Origin: Pseudomonadota bacterium
GTDB taxonomy: Bacteria; Pseudomonadota; Gammaproteobacteria; Xanthomonadales; Xanthomonadaceae
Reading direction: 5' to 3'
Length of the DNA stretch: 64,000 nt
NCBI GenBank assembly: GCA_018240435.1
Contig: JAFEFT010000035.1
Coordinates: 18,517 to 82,516, forward strand
Shown here: piece by piece, positions 48,583 through 57,061 of the stretch
Layout of the letters: the number at the start of each line of letters is the position of its first letter
How positions within the stretch are numbered: position 1 is the first letter of the stretch
Made by a program: the position numbers and the translations under genes
The notes under the pieces: generated by a model
What the model was told of the DNA's origin: nothing
The model's database searches: none
The model's input: only the letters and a program-made list of their open reading frames with translations

Positions 48583-49995
48583 TCACAGCAGCAACAAGCG
48601 CAAGTCGCCCAGCACTTGCGCGAGGTAGGCGGTGAAGCGGGCGGCGGCGGCGCCGTCGATCACCCGGTGGTCGTAGCTCAGCGACAGCGGCAACATCAGC
48701 CGTGGCGCAAACCCGTTGCCGTCCCACACCGCCGTCGTCGCCGCCTTGGACACGCCGAGGATGGCCACTTCCGGCGCATTGATGATCGGCGTGAAGCCGG
48801 TGCCACCGATGCCGCCGAGCGAGGAAATCGAGAAGCAGCCGCCGGACATGTCGGCCGGGGTGAGCTTGCCGTCGCGTGCTTTTTTCGAGATCGCCGCCAG
48901 CTCTTGCGACAACTCCAGCACGCCCTTGCGGTCGGCGTCGCGGATCACCGGCACCACCAGCCCGTCGGGCGTATCCACCGCGATGCCGATGTGGAAATAC
49001 TTCTTCAGGATCAGGTTGTCGCCGTCGAGCGAGGCGTTGAACGCCGGGAATTGCCGCAGCGCCGCCACCGCCGCCTTGATCAGGAACACCAGCGGCGTGA
49101 TCTTGATGTCCTTGTGGCTCTGCCCGAGCTGCTTGCGGAATGCCTCCATCGCGGTGATGTCGGCCTGATCGTGCTGGGTGACGTGCGGGATCATCGCCCA
49201 GTTGCGCGCCAGGTTGGCGCCCGAAATCTTCTTGATCTTCGCCAGCGGCTGGCTTTCGATGGCGCCGAACTTGGCGAAGTCCACCTTCGGCCACGGGATC
49301 AACTGGAGCCCTCCGCCCACCGCTGCCGCCATCGGCGCCACCGGCCCGGCCTGCAACGCGGCCTTCACGAAGGACTGCACATCGGCCTTGGTGATGCGCC
49401 CGCCACGGGCGCTGCCGCTGAGCTTGCCCAGATCGACGCCGAGTTCGCGCGCGAACACGCGCACTGCCGGCGAGGCATGTGGCACCTTCGCTGGATCGAC
49501 CGCAGCGGCATTGAACGCCACCGGCGGGCTGGAAGGCGCGGCGCTGGCGTTCGCCACGATCGCTGCTCCAGCCGCCGATGCCGTCGACACAGGCGCGAAA
49601 GGCGCCGTCGATGCGGGACCGTTCCCTCCCCCGCCAGCAGCGGGAGAGGAGTCGCGCACGGGCGCGGACTGCGCACTTCCGTCACCCGCCGCGTTACGCG
49701 CATCGGCCACTCCCGACGGGAGGGGCGCTGCCGCCGCCGACGTCGCACCTTCGCCTGCCGCTTCGATCAGCGCCACCACACTGCCTTCCGACAGGCTGTC
49801 GCCGACCTTGACCTTCACTTCCTTGACCACGCCGGCCAACGGCGATGGCACTTCCATCGTCGCCTTGTCCGATTCGAGCGTGGCCAGGCCTTGATCCTTG
49901 GCAACGGTATCGCCGACCGCCACCAGCACCTCGATCACCGGCACGCCGGAATAGTTGCCGATGTCGGGGACTTTCGCTTCGTGAACCTGGCCCAT
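48583..49995 (-). CDS. aceF: Dihydrolipoyllysine acetyltransferase (E2 of pyruvate dehydrogenase)
   Basis: A 470-residue E2 with one lipoyl domain (1-80; K44), a long Ala/Pro/Gly-rich linker (about 81-165), a peripheral-subunit-binding domain (HASPAVRVFARELGVDLGKLSGSARGGRITKADV) and a catalytic acetyltransferase core ending with SYDHRVIDGAAA (active-site His and Asp). E2 proteins of gammaproteobacteria often carry two or three lipoyl domains; here the second copy is on LpdA instead. The linker-coding DNA contains palindromic repeat-like sequence (about 49624-49650). Confidence 0.96.
   Translation of the reverse strand: MGQVHEAKVPDIGNYSGVPVIEVLVAVGDTVAKDQGLATLESDKATMEVPSPLAGVVKEVKVKVGDSLSEGSVVALIEAAGEGATSAAAAPLPSGVADARNAAGDGSAQSAPVRDSSPAAGGGGNGPASTAPFAPVSTASAAGAAIVANASAAPSSPPVAFNAAAVDPAKVPHASPAVRVFARELGVDLGKLSGSARGGRITKADVQSFVKAALQAGPVAPMAAAVGGGLQLIPWPKVDFAKFGAIESQPLAKIKKISGANLARNWAMIPHVTQHDQADITAMEAFRKQLGQSHKDIKITPLVFLIKAAVAALRQFPAFNASLDGDNLILKKYFHIGIAVDTPDGLVVPVIRDADRKGVLELSQELAAISKKARDGKLTPADMSGGCFSISSLGGIGGTGFTPIINAPEVAILGVSKAATTAVWDGNGFAPRLMLPLSLSYDHRVIDGAAAARFTAYLAQVLGDLRLLLL
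49624..49650. repeat. Repeat-like palindrome in the AceF linker
   Basis: CCCTCCCCCGCCAGCAGCGGGAGAGG-type palindrome inside the aceF coding sequence, encoding part of the linker (SSPAAGGGGN). A related inverted CTCCCGACGGGAG lies at about 49709-49721. Confidence 0.5.
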
Positions 49996-50067
49996 CGCCC
50001 GCTCCGTCCGTTGCCGTCGCGCCTATTGTGGCCGCGATGACCGCCGGCCGCCAAGCCACCGGCTCGC

Positions 50068-50517
50068 TCAGACGTCGGCGACGACCGTCACCTTGACCAC
50101 GGTGGCCACGTCGGCGTGCAGGTGCAGGTGGATCTCGAATTCGCCCATGCGGCGGATCGGGCCTTCACCCATCACCACCTCGCTCTTGGACAACGCCAAA
50201 CCGGCAGCAGTGAACGCCTCGGCGATGTCGCGCGGGCCGACCGAGCCGTACAGCTTGCCTTCGGTGGATGCGTTGGCCTTGATCGTGACCGCCGCGCCCT
50301 CGAACTTGTCCTTGCGCGCCTGCGCGGCGTCCAGCAGCGCACCGGCCTTGGCCTCGTAATCGGCGCGACGGGCTTCGAAATCGGCGAGGTTCTTCGCCGT
50401 GGCCGGCACCGCCTTGCCGTAGGGGATCAGGAAATTGCGGCCGTAGCCGGGCTTGACCTTGACCTTGTCGCCGAGGTTGCCGAGGTTGACGACTTTCTGC
50501 AGCAGGATCAGTTCCAT
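50068..50517 (-). CDS. rplI: 50S ribosomal protein L9
   Basis: A 149-residue protein ([32 protein letters not shown]) with the L9 N-terminal domain, long connecting helix and C-terminal domain. It lies 199 bp after rpsR, further than in compact operons; that gap shows no ORF or clear signal. Confidence 0.98.
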   Translation of the reverse strand: MELILLQKVVNLGNLGDKVKVKPGYGRNFLIPYGKAVPATAKNLADFEARRADYEAKAGALLDAAQARKDKFEGAAVTIKANASTEGKLYGSVGPRDIAEAFTAAGLALSKSEVVMGEGPIRRMGEFEIHLHLHADVATVVKVTVVADV

Positions 50518-50716
50518 TTCATTGCTCCGTCTTCGTTAGCGGGGCTTCCCGCAACGTGGTTGGGCTGTCCGAGACAGGTAGGTGCATGGCAGGCGCCGCC
50601 ATCGGCGCATCGACGGCATCGCACGCGGCCTGCGCATGATCGGCCGTGCGCCGCCGGGTATCACGTGCCGGCGACCGCCGGCGGGTCACCGCGCTTGCAC
50701 GCGGTGACGCTCGCCA

Positions 50717-50995
50717 TCAGTTGCTGTGGCTGTCGCAATAAGGAATCAGCGCCAGGAAGCGTGCGCGCTTGACGGCCGCCTGCAATTGCCGCTGGTAACG
50801 CGCCTTGGTGCCGGTGATGCGGCTGGGGACGATCTTGCCGGTCTCGGTCAGGTACTGGCGCAGGGTATTGAGATCCTTGTAATCGATCTCGGTGATGCCC
50901 TCGGCGGTGAACTTGCAGAACTTGCGGCGGCGGAAGAACTTCGAGGACGCGGCATTGCCGCCCGTCTTCGGCTTGGACTTGGACTTGGGCTTCAT
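50717..50995 (-). CDS. rpsR: 30S ribosomal protein S18
   Basis: A 92-residue basic protein with the S18 core [22 protein letters not shown] and LPSRITGT-type loop ([31 protein letters not shown]). The start overlaps the rpsF stop (ATGA). Confidence 0.98.
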   Translation of the reverse strand: MKPKSKSKPKTGGNAASSKFFRRRKFCKFTAEGITEIDYKDLNTLRQYLTETGKIVPSRITGTKARYQRQLQAAVKRARFLALIPYCDSHSN

Positions 50996-51417
50996 GCGTC
51001 GGCTCCGGCAGCACTGGATTCGAAGGACTCGTCACGACGCGGGCGGTCGCCACGATCGCCGCGGTCGCCACGATCGTTCTTTTCGTCCTTGCTCTTCATG
51101 ATGAAAGACTGTTCGGTATCGGCGCCGTCGCGACCGATCACCAGATGGCGCAACACCGCATCGTTGAAGCGGAAGCCATCGACCAATTCGTTGAGCACCT
51201 TCTGGCCGCACTCGATGTTCATGAGCACGTAATGGGCCTTGACCAGATTCTCGATCGGATAGGCGAGCTGGCGGCGGCCCCAATCCTCGAGGCGGTGCAC
51301 CTTGCCGGCGCCCTGCCCGTTGTCGGCCTGGATCAGCGTCTTGTAACGCTCGATCATCGCCGGAACCTGCTCGCTCTGGTCCGGATGGACCATGAACACG
51401 ATTTCGTAATGACGCAT
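50992..51417 (-). CDS. rpsF: 30S ribosomal protein S6 with RGD-repeat tail
   Basis: A 141-residue S6 ([25 protein letters not shown]). The last about 30 residues are a charged tail with three consecutive RGD units, encoded by 9-bp near-repeats at about 51045-51077; tail length in S6 varies widely and can be altered by RimK glutamylation in some species. First gene of rpsF-rpsR-rplI. Confidence 0.97.
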   Translation of the reverse strand: MRHYEIVFMVHPDQSEQVPAMIERYKTLIQADNGQGAGKVHRLEDWGRRQLAYPIENLVKAHYVLMNIECGQKVLNELVDGFRFNDAVLRHLVIGRDGADTEQSFIMKSKDEKNDRGDRGDRGDRPRRDESFESSAAGADA

Positions 51418-51512
51418 GTGGTTTCCCTTGTGGATGTCGGTCCTGCGACCGGGTCAGCCCCCCGCTGAACGGTGGGGCAAGGTGCTCCCGTGCAAACGGG
51501 AGCCGCGCATTA
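51418..51512 (-). promoter_or_regulatory. Structured rpsF leader, possible S6:S18 binding site
   Basis: On the minus strand two hairpins precede rpsF: GGCTCCCG-TTTGCA-CGGGAGC, and a GCCCC...GGGGGC stem whose loop carries CACCGTTCAGC. A CCG-containing loop near the start fits the known autoregulatory S6:S18 leader class, but this was not tested with a structure model. Confidence 0.4.
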
Positions 51513-51546
51513 TGGCAGAGGCGTCCGCGCACGTGCAAATGCTATG

Positions 51547-51573
51547 CGGGAAGCGGGAATCGGGAATCGGGAC
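51547..51573. repeat. Heptamer repeat (GGGAATC-type)
   Basis: Four copies of a 7-bp GGGAAKC/GGGAATC unit between rpsF and the GGDEF gene, same class as at 181-204 and 59287-59397. Confidence 0.65.
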
Positions 51574-51683
51574 CCCGACCTCCGAACTCGCAAAACACGA
51601 CCCGCCGCAGCGCGGTGCAATCGGAATCAGGCTGGCGGCCGCGATGGCGCCATCGCGGCCGAGATCGCCACCGGCGCGACGAA

Positions 51684-52727
51684 TCAGGCGGACGCGCCGG
51701 CACCTTGCACACGGTCGCCACCGGCGCGCCAGGCGCAGGCCATCGCCTCGCCGGCGTGCCGGAGCAAGGCCATGGGTTCGTCATCGGCGGTCAGTTCGGC
51801 CACGCCCAGGCTGGCCGTCACCCGCACGCCGTCGCGCCCATGCGGGTGACCGGCGATTTCCTGACGCAGGGCGTCGGCCAGGGTCAGCGCTCCGGGCAGC
51901 GGCGTCCCCGGCAGGATGATGGCGAACTCCTCGCCGCCGCTGCGCCCGGCCAGATCGACCTGGCGCAGTTCGTCACGGATGATGCCGCCGACCGCGCGCA
52001 ATACGGCGTCACCGACCTGATGGCCGTGGCGCTCGTTGACCGCGCGAAAGCCGTCGATATCCACCATCACCGCCGACAACGGCCAGTGGAAGCGATGCGC
52101 GCGCTCGACCTCGACATCCAGCCGTTCCAGCAAGGTGCGCCGGTTCAGCAGCCCGGTCAGCTCGTCGACGCTCGCCGACCGGCGCGCATCGTCGCGCACG
52201 GCTGCCAACTCGGCGCGCAAGGTGCTCGCCTCGATCAGCGCCGTCGCCAGTTGCGCCAGACCCGTCAGCATCTGCCGGGGCGATGCCGCCAGCGGCCGCG
52301 GCTGCCGATCGCGCACGCCGAGCACGCCGATCCGCGAGCCATCGCCGCTGCGCACGCAGGCCGCGGCGAACAGGCCGGCGAGCGGAGCACCGTCGGGGCC
52401 GGTCATCGCCGCGGTTCGCGCATCGGCGGCCAGATCCTCGATCACCACGAGCTCGTCGCCGGCGACCAGCCACGCCGCCGGATCGTCCGCGCGCGGGCGC
52501 GAGAGGCCGACGAGACCGGGGCCGGCCTTGTACCAGACGCGATCGCGATCGACCAGGGCCAGGAAGCCGACCGTCGCCGCACAACCTTGCGCGGCCAAGT
52601 CGGCAAGCCGGTCGAATGCGGTTTCGGCCGGCGTATCCAGCAAGCCGCAGTGGCGCAGCGATGCCAGCCTGACGAGCTCGTCGTCAGTGCATTCGGCCGA
52701 TTCGGGGGGCGAGAGCAGGCGATCCAT
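51684..52727 (-). CDS. GAF-GGDEF diguanylate cyclase
   Basis: A 347-residue soluble protein. A GAF-type sensor domain covers about 20-165 and a GGDEF domain the C-terminal half. The active site reads SGGEEF, and an inhibitory I-site RxxD (RQVD) sits five residues before it, so a feedback-regulated, active cyclase making c-di-GMP is expected. An in-frame ATG at 52772 would add 15 residues; neither start has a good RBS. Divergent from a second GGDEF gene 149 bp away. Confidence 0.88.
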   Translation of the reverse strand: MDRLLSPPESAECTDDELVRLASLRHCGLLDTPAETAFDRLADLAAQGCAATVGFLALVDRDRVWYKAGPGLVGLSRPRADDPAAWLVAGDELVVIEDLAADARTAAMTGPDGAPLAGLFAAACVRSGDGSRIGVLGVRDRQPRPLAASPRQMLTGLAQLATALIEASTLRAELAAVRDDARRSASVDELTGLLNRRTLLERLDVEVERAHRFHWPLSAVMVDIDGFRAVNERHGHQVGDAVLRAVGGIIRDELRQVDLAGRSGGEEFAIILPGTPLPGALTLADALRQEIAGHPHGRDGVRVTASLGVAELTADDEPMALLRHAGEAMACAWRAGGDRVQGAGASA

Positions 52728-52876
52728 CGTTGGTGGCGCACGGGAAACGGAGACCAGCTTTCCCCTTGCCATGCACCACGGTCAAGTCTCGGTCGCACCA
52801 AGGCTTGCAGCGGGTTCGCTGCGGTTCATTTGCTGCCGACTTGACACCAACGTGCAACTGCGTTAAAGGCTCATGC

Positions 52877-54226
52877 ATGTCTTGCTGCCCGGACGATGCG
52901 ATGAGCCGCGCCGAGCCTGTTTCCTTCCGCACCACACCGGCGCGCAAAGATGTCCCGGAACGCGCTGCTGCGGCGACATGGCGGCATTACCTGCTGGCAT
53001 TGGCCTTGCTGGCGGCAGCCTGCGTCCTGGCGACGATCGCCGCCGATCTGTGGCTGCCGGCGATTTCGCCGGGCTTGCGGATCCTCGCCACCACCGCGAT
53101 CTTCCTGCCGCTGGCGGCGCTGGCGTGCTGGTTTCCGCTGCTGGCGCCGCTGCAAGGTCATTTCCGGCGCGCCCTCGCCGAACAGACCAGCCGCGCCGCG
53201 CACGCCGAAGAGCGACTGCGCGCGCAGGAGAACGACGCCCGCCTGCAGCATGCGCTGGAGATCGCCGAGGATGAGACAGCGGTACTGCGCATCGCCGAGC
53301 AATCGCTGGAGGCCGTGGCCAGCGAGAGCGGCGCGCAATTGCTGATGGCCAGCGACCCGGATGGCGAAATCGACCACAGCAACGTCATCGGCAACATGGA
53401 CCCGGCGGCCAAATGCGTGATCCGGCGGCCGCGCGAATGCCCGACCGTGCGTCGCGGCCAGGGCATGGTCTACGAGGACGGCATGGCGCTCAGTGCCTGC
53501 CGCGGGCTGAACGGGCAGATCGACGCCGGCTGTGCTGCGGCCTGCATGCCGGTGTTCGTCGGCGGCCGCGGCACCGGCATGATCCGTACCCTCGGCAAAG
53601 CGGAAGATCCGGCGCTGTACCGGCAATTGCAGGCGCTGGCGTTCAACGCCCACCAGGTCGGCACGCGGCTGGCGGTGATCCGTTCGGTGGCCGCCTCCGA
53701 GGCCAAGGCCACCACCGACCCGTTGACCGGGCTGTTCAATCGCCGCGCCCTCGACGCCCGTCTGGCCATCCTGCTCGATCAGCAGGCACCGTTTGCGCTG
53801 GCCATCGCCGACATCGACCACTTCAAGAAGATCAACGACACCCACGGCCACGAGGTCGGCGATCGCGCCCTGAAGGTACTGGCCGGCACTTTCAAGCAGA
53901 CCTTGCGACGGCATGATCTGGTCTGCCGTTTCGGTGGCGAGGAATTCGTCCTGCTGCTGGTCGGCATGGACATCGACAGCGGCGCCGAACTGGTCGAGCG
54001 GGTGCGCAGCGAGTTGCCGCGCCACATCGCCCGCGGCGGCGTGCCGCCGTTCACCATCAGCGCTGGCGTGGTCGACCAGCAACATGGCAGCGACGGCGAA
54101 TCGCTGCTGCGGGTGGCCGATGGCCTGCTCTATGAGGCCAAGGCGGCCGGTCGCGACCGCGTGCGCGTCGCCGCGCGCGCGGCAGCGGGCGAGACACCGG
54201 CGGCGGGTGAGGCGCAGGTCGCCTGA
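52877..54226 (+). CDS. Membrane GGDEF protein with Cys-rich sensor domain
   Basis: A 449-residue protein with two TM helices (about 38-56 and 62-84), a coiled region (about 90-145), a GAF-like sensor domain and a C-terminal GGDEF domain with FGGEEF and an I-site RxxD (RRHD) five residues before. The sensor part is rich in cysteines (AAKCVIRRPRECPTVR; SACRGL; AGCAAACMPV), suggesting redox, metal or cluster sensing, though that is inference. The start at 52877 follows AAAGG. Confidence 0.87.
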   Translation: MSCCPDDAMSRAEPVSFRTTPARKDVPERAAAATWRHYLLALALLAAACVLATIAADLWLPAISPGLRILATTAIFLPLAALACWFPLLAPLQGHFRRALAEQTSRAAHAEERLRAQENDARLQHALEIAEDETAVLRIAEQSLEAVASESGAQLLMASDPDGEIDHSNVIGNMDPAAKCVIRRPRECPTVRRGQGMVYEDGMALSACRGLNGQIDAGCAAACMPVFVGGRGTGMIRTLGKAEDPALYRQLQALAFNAHQVGTRLAVIRSVAASEAKATTDPLTGLFNRRALDARLAILLDQQAPFALAIADIDHFKKINDTHGHEVGDRALKVLAGTFKQTLRRHDLVCRFGGEEFVLLLVGMDIDSGAELVERVRSELPRHIARGGVPPFTISAGVVDQQHGSDGESLLRVADGLLYEAKAAGRDRVRVAARAAAGETPAAGEAQVA

Positions 54227-54231
54227 GAGCG

Positions 54232-55890
54232 TCACGGCGCGATCTTGCGCTTGAGCATCTGCGCCAGCGCCGGCGGCAGGCTCGGCAGCGAGCGCAGCAG
54301 CCACGGCAGGATGCGGCGTTTGGCACCACCGAGTGATTCGGGAATGCAGGCCTCGATCAACTGCGGGCCGGGCTTGGCCAGGGCGTCTTCCAGTGCGCGG
54401 CAGAACGCCTCGGCGCTGTCGCAGCGGGTGGCCGGCACGCCCATGCCACGAGCCAGCGCGGTGAAGTCGAGCGCCGGATCGTGCAGGTCGAGCTGTGAAC
54501 GCGCCTTGGCACCGATGCGGGCGGCACCGACGCGCTCGAGTTCGACGTTGAGCACCGAATACGCGGCGTTGTTGCAGATGATGACGACGACATCCAGGCG
54601 CTCGCGCGCCAGCGTCCACAGCGACTGGATCGTGTACATCGCGGTGCCGTCGCCGAGCAGCGCGATCACCTTGCGCTGCGGGCAGGCGATGGCGGCGCCG
54701 ACGGCGTTGGGCAGGCCCTGCCCGATCGCGCCACCGGTGAGGGTGAGCAGGTCGTGGCGCGGGCAACCGGCGGTCATCGCGCCGAGCATCAAACTGGAGG
54801 TGATGCCTTCGTCGATGAGGATGGCGCGCTCGGGCAGCAGGTGGCCGATCGCCTTGCAAACCTTGGCAGCGCTGAGTTTGCCGCGCGGTCGGCCCGGACG
54901 CTTTGCCGTCGCCAATGCCGGCGTGGCCGATGCCGCGCCCAGCGCCGCCGCGAGTTTTTCCAGGCTGGCGGCGGCATCCTGCGCCGGACTGGCGAGGGTA
55001 TGCACCGTGCAGCCGGCAGGCACCAGATCGCTGTTCTTGCCCGGGTAGGCGAAGAACGACACCGGCGATTTGGCATCGACCAGAATCAGATGTTCGAACG
55101 CCGCCAGTTGCACGCCGGCCAGTTCGGCCAGATAGGCGATGCGCTCGACCGGCGGCAGGCCGGCGCCGCGCTCGAGCCGGGTCGGGAACACTTCGCCGAA
55201 CAGCTTGACGCCGCACCGTGCGGCGATGCGCGCGGCGTCGCGCAAGGCCGGCTCGCGCAGTGCGCGACCGCCGAGCAACAGCGCGCACTTCGCTCCCGAT
55301 GAAATGGCCGCAGCGATGGCAGTGATCGTTGCCTCGTCGGCGACCGGCGGTGGCGGCACCGGCGGCAGCGCGCAGGGCACGCCACCCTCGCTCCACGACA
55401 CGTCGGCGGGCAGGATCAGTGTCGCCACCTGCCCCGGCAAGCCGCGCGCGGCGACCAGTGCGTCGATCGCATCGGCGCACAGCGACGCGGTGTCTTTCGA
55501 CGTGCGCACGAATCCGGGCGAGACGTTGCGCGCCACGGTTTCGATATCCGATTGCAGTTGCGCGTCGTATTTGACATGGAAAGTGGCGTGGTCGCCGACG
55601 ATGTTGAGCATCGGCACCTTGCCCTTGCGCGCGTTGTGCAGGTTGGCCAGGCCATTGCCGAGGCCGCAGCCCAGATGCAGCAGGGTCGCCGCCGGCTTGT
55701 CGGCCATCCGTGCGTAACCGTCGGCGGCGCCGGTCGCCACACCCTCGAACAGGCACAGCACCGCGCGCAGCCGAGGTTCGCCATCGAGGGCAGCGACGAA
55801 GTGCATCTCGCTGGTGCCGGGATTGCTGAAACACACTTCGACGCCAGCATCGGCGAGGGTTTGCATCAGTGCTTGCGCGCCATTGGCCAT
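54232..55890 (-). CDS. ThDP-dependent enzyme, acetolactate synthase / benzoylformate decarboxylase-like
   Basis: A 552-residue enzyme of the pyruvate oxidase-like family. The ThDP-activating glutamate is E49 in CLFEGVATGAADGYA. The ThDP-Mg motif GDG...NN is present (LLGDGTAMY, then ICNNAAY). No regulatory ilvH/ilvN partner is nearby, so branched-chain synthesis is unlikely. It lies 19 bp after a 2-hydroxyacid dehydrogenase gene, a pairing that recalls mandelate dehydrogenase plus benzoylformate decarboxylase; I infer a 2-oxoacid decarboxylase or carboligase of unknown substrate. GGAG precedes the start at 55890. Confidence 0.78.
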   Translation of the reverse strand: MANGAQALMQTLADAGVEVCFSNPGTSEMHFVAALDGEPRLRAVLCLFEGVATGAADGYARMADKPAATLLHLGCGLGNGLANLHNARKGKVPMLNIVGDHATFHVKYDAQLQSDIETVARNVSPGFVRTSKDTASLCADAIDALVAARGLPGQVATLILPADVSWSEGGVPCALPPVPPPPVADEATITAIAAAISSGAKCALLLGGRALREPALRDAARIAARCGVKLFGEVFPTRLERGAGLPPVERIAYLAELAGVQLAAFEHLILVDAKSPVSFFAYPGKNSDLVPAGCTVHTLASPAQDAAASLEKLAAALGAASATPALATAKRPGRPRGKLSAAKVCKAIGHLLPERAILIDEGITSSLMLGAMTAGCPRHDLLTLTGGAIGQGLPNAVGAAIACPQRKVIALLGDGTAMYTIQSLWTLARERLDVVVIICNNAAYSVLNVELERVGAARIGAKARSQLDLHDPALDFTALARGMGVPATRCDSAEAFCRALEDALAKPGPQLIEACIPESLGGAKRRILPWLLRSLPSLPPALAQMLKRKIAP

Positions 55891-55909
55891 CGCGATCTCC
55901 GTGGTTTCG

Positions 55910-57061
55910 TCAAAGCCCATCCAGATGCCGCTCGCCGATGTCGGCGACGCGCGTCACCCCGGCCAGGGTCATCGTCACGCGCAGTTCGCGATGCAAGCAG
56001 TTCAGCAGATTGCGCAGACCAAATTCACCCGCGCCGGCCAGCGCCCAGATCCACGCCCGCCCGATCAGCACGCCGCGCGCGCCCAGCGCCAGCGCCTTGA
56101 AGATGTCGCTGCCGCTGCGCACGCCGCCATCGACCAGCACTTCGCAATCGCTGCCCACCGCCTGCGCGATCGCCGGCAGTTTCGAAATGCTCGATGCGGC
56201 GGCATCGAGCTGGCGGCCGCCGTGATTGGAGACCACGATGCCATCGGCACCGGCATGTACCGCCGCCTGCGCGTCCGCGACCTCGGCGATGCCCTTGAGC
56301 AGCAGCTTGCCCTGCCAATGGCCGCGCAACCAGTCGATGTCGCGCCAGCCGACCGTCGGATCGAACTGCGCATCGACCCACGCCTTGAACGCATCGAGAT
56401 TGCGCGCCGCCGGCACCTGCCCGGCGAGATTGCCGAACGCCAGCGGCTTGCCGCGCAGGGCGACATCCCACAGCCAGCGCGGCCGCGCCAACACCTGCCG
56501 CAACCGATTCAGCGCCGGACGCAGGCCCTTGCCGCCCAGCCCGTGCCGGGTGTCGCGATGCCGCATGCCAGCCAGCGGCAGATCGACGGTGAACACCAAC
56601 GCGCGACACCCCTTCGCCCATGCCTCGTCGAGCAAGGCGCGCACCACCCCGCGATCGCGCAGCATGTAGAGCTGAAACCAGCACGGCGCGCGCGTCGCCG
56701 CCTGCACTTCCGCCAATGAACAAATGCCGACCGTCGACAGCGTGAACGGCACACCCAGCGCCTGCGCCACCCGCGCTGCCTGCGCCTCGCCGCGCCGCGC
56801 CATCATCCCTGCCAATCCGACCGGCGCCAGCGCCAGCGGCAGTGCGCACGATTGTCCGGCCAACGTCGCCGTCGTCTGCACGTCGCTCACATCCACCAGC
56901 ACGCGCTGACGGATGCTCCAGCGGCCGAAGTCGGCGACATTCGCCGCCAGCGTCTGCTCGCGGCCGGCACCGCCGTCGATGTAGTCGAACAGGAAGCGCG
57001 GCAGCCGCCGACGCGCGAGTTCGCGATAATCGCTGGCGGTGGCGGGATACGAACGACTCAC
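55910..57061 (-). CDS. FMN-dependent L-2-hydroxyacid dehydrogenase (LldD/MdlB family)
   Basis: A 383-residue TIM-barrel flavoprotein that oxidises L-2-hydroxyacids to 2-oxoacids. The N-terminal YIDGGAG motif, the catalytic His in VVSNHGGRQLD, and the FMN phosphate loop VDGGVRSGSDIFKALALGA are visible. The start is GTG at 57061, overlapping the flavoprotein stop by 4 bp (GTGA). Lactate, mandelate or another hydroxyacid are all possible; the downstream ThDP enzyme argues for a catabolic 2-hydroxyacid route rather than simple lactate use. Confidence 0.85.
   Translation of the reverse strand: MSRSYPATASDYRELARRRLPRFLFDYIDGGAGREQTLAANVADFGRWSIRQRVLVDVSDVQTTATLAGQSCALPLALAPVGLAGMMARRGEAQAARVAQALGVPFTLSTVGICSLAEVQAATRAPCWFQLYMLRDRGVVRALLDEAWAKGCRALVFTVDLPLAGMRHRDTRHGLGGKGLRPALNRLRQVLARPRWLWDVALRGKPLAFGNLAGQVPAARNLDAFKAWVDAQFDPTVGWRDIDWLRGHWQGKLLLKGIAEVADAQAAVHAGADGIVVSNHGGRQLDAAASSISKLPAIAQAVGSDCEVLVDGGVRSGSDIFKALALGARGVLIGRAWIWALAGAGEFGLRNLLNCLHRELRVTMTLAGVTRVADIGERHLDGL

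Noticed and set aside
52871-55834. 987-codon minus-strand frame across the GGDEF and ThDP genes
   Set aside because: It crosses gene boundaries and overlaps two genes with intact active-site motifs.
54232-55890. Branched-chain acetolactate synthase (ilvB/ilvI)
   Set aside because: No small regulatory subunit or ilv gene is adjacent, and the operon partners are a hydroxyacid dehydrogenase and a flavoprotein.
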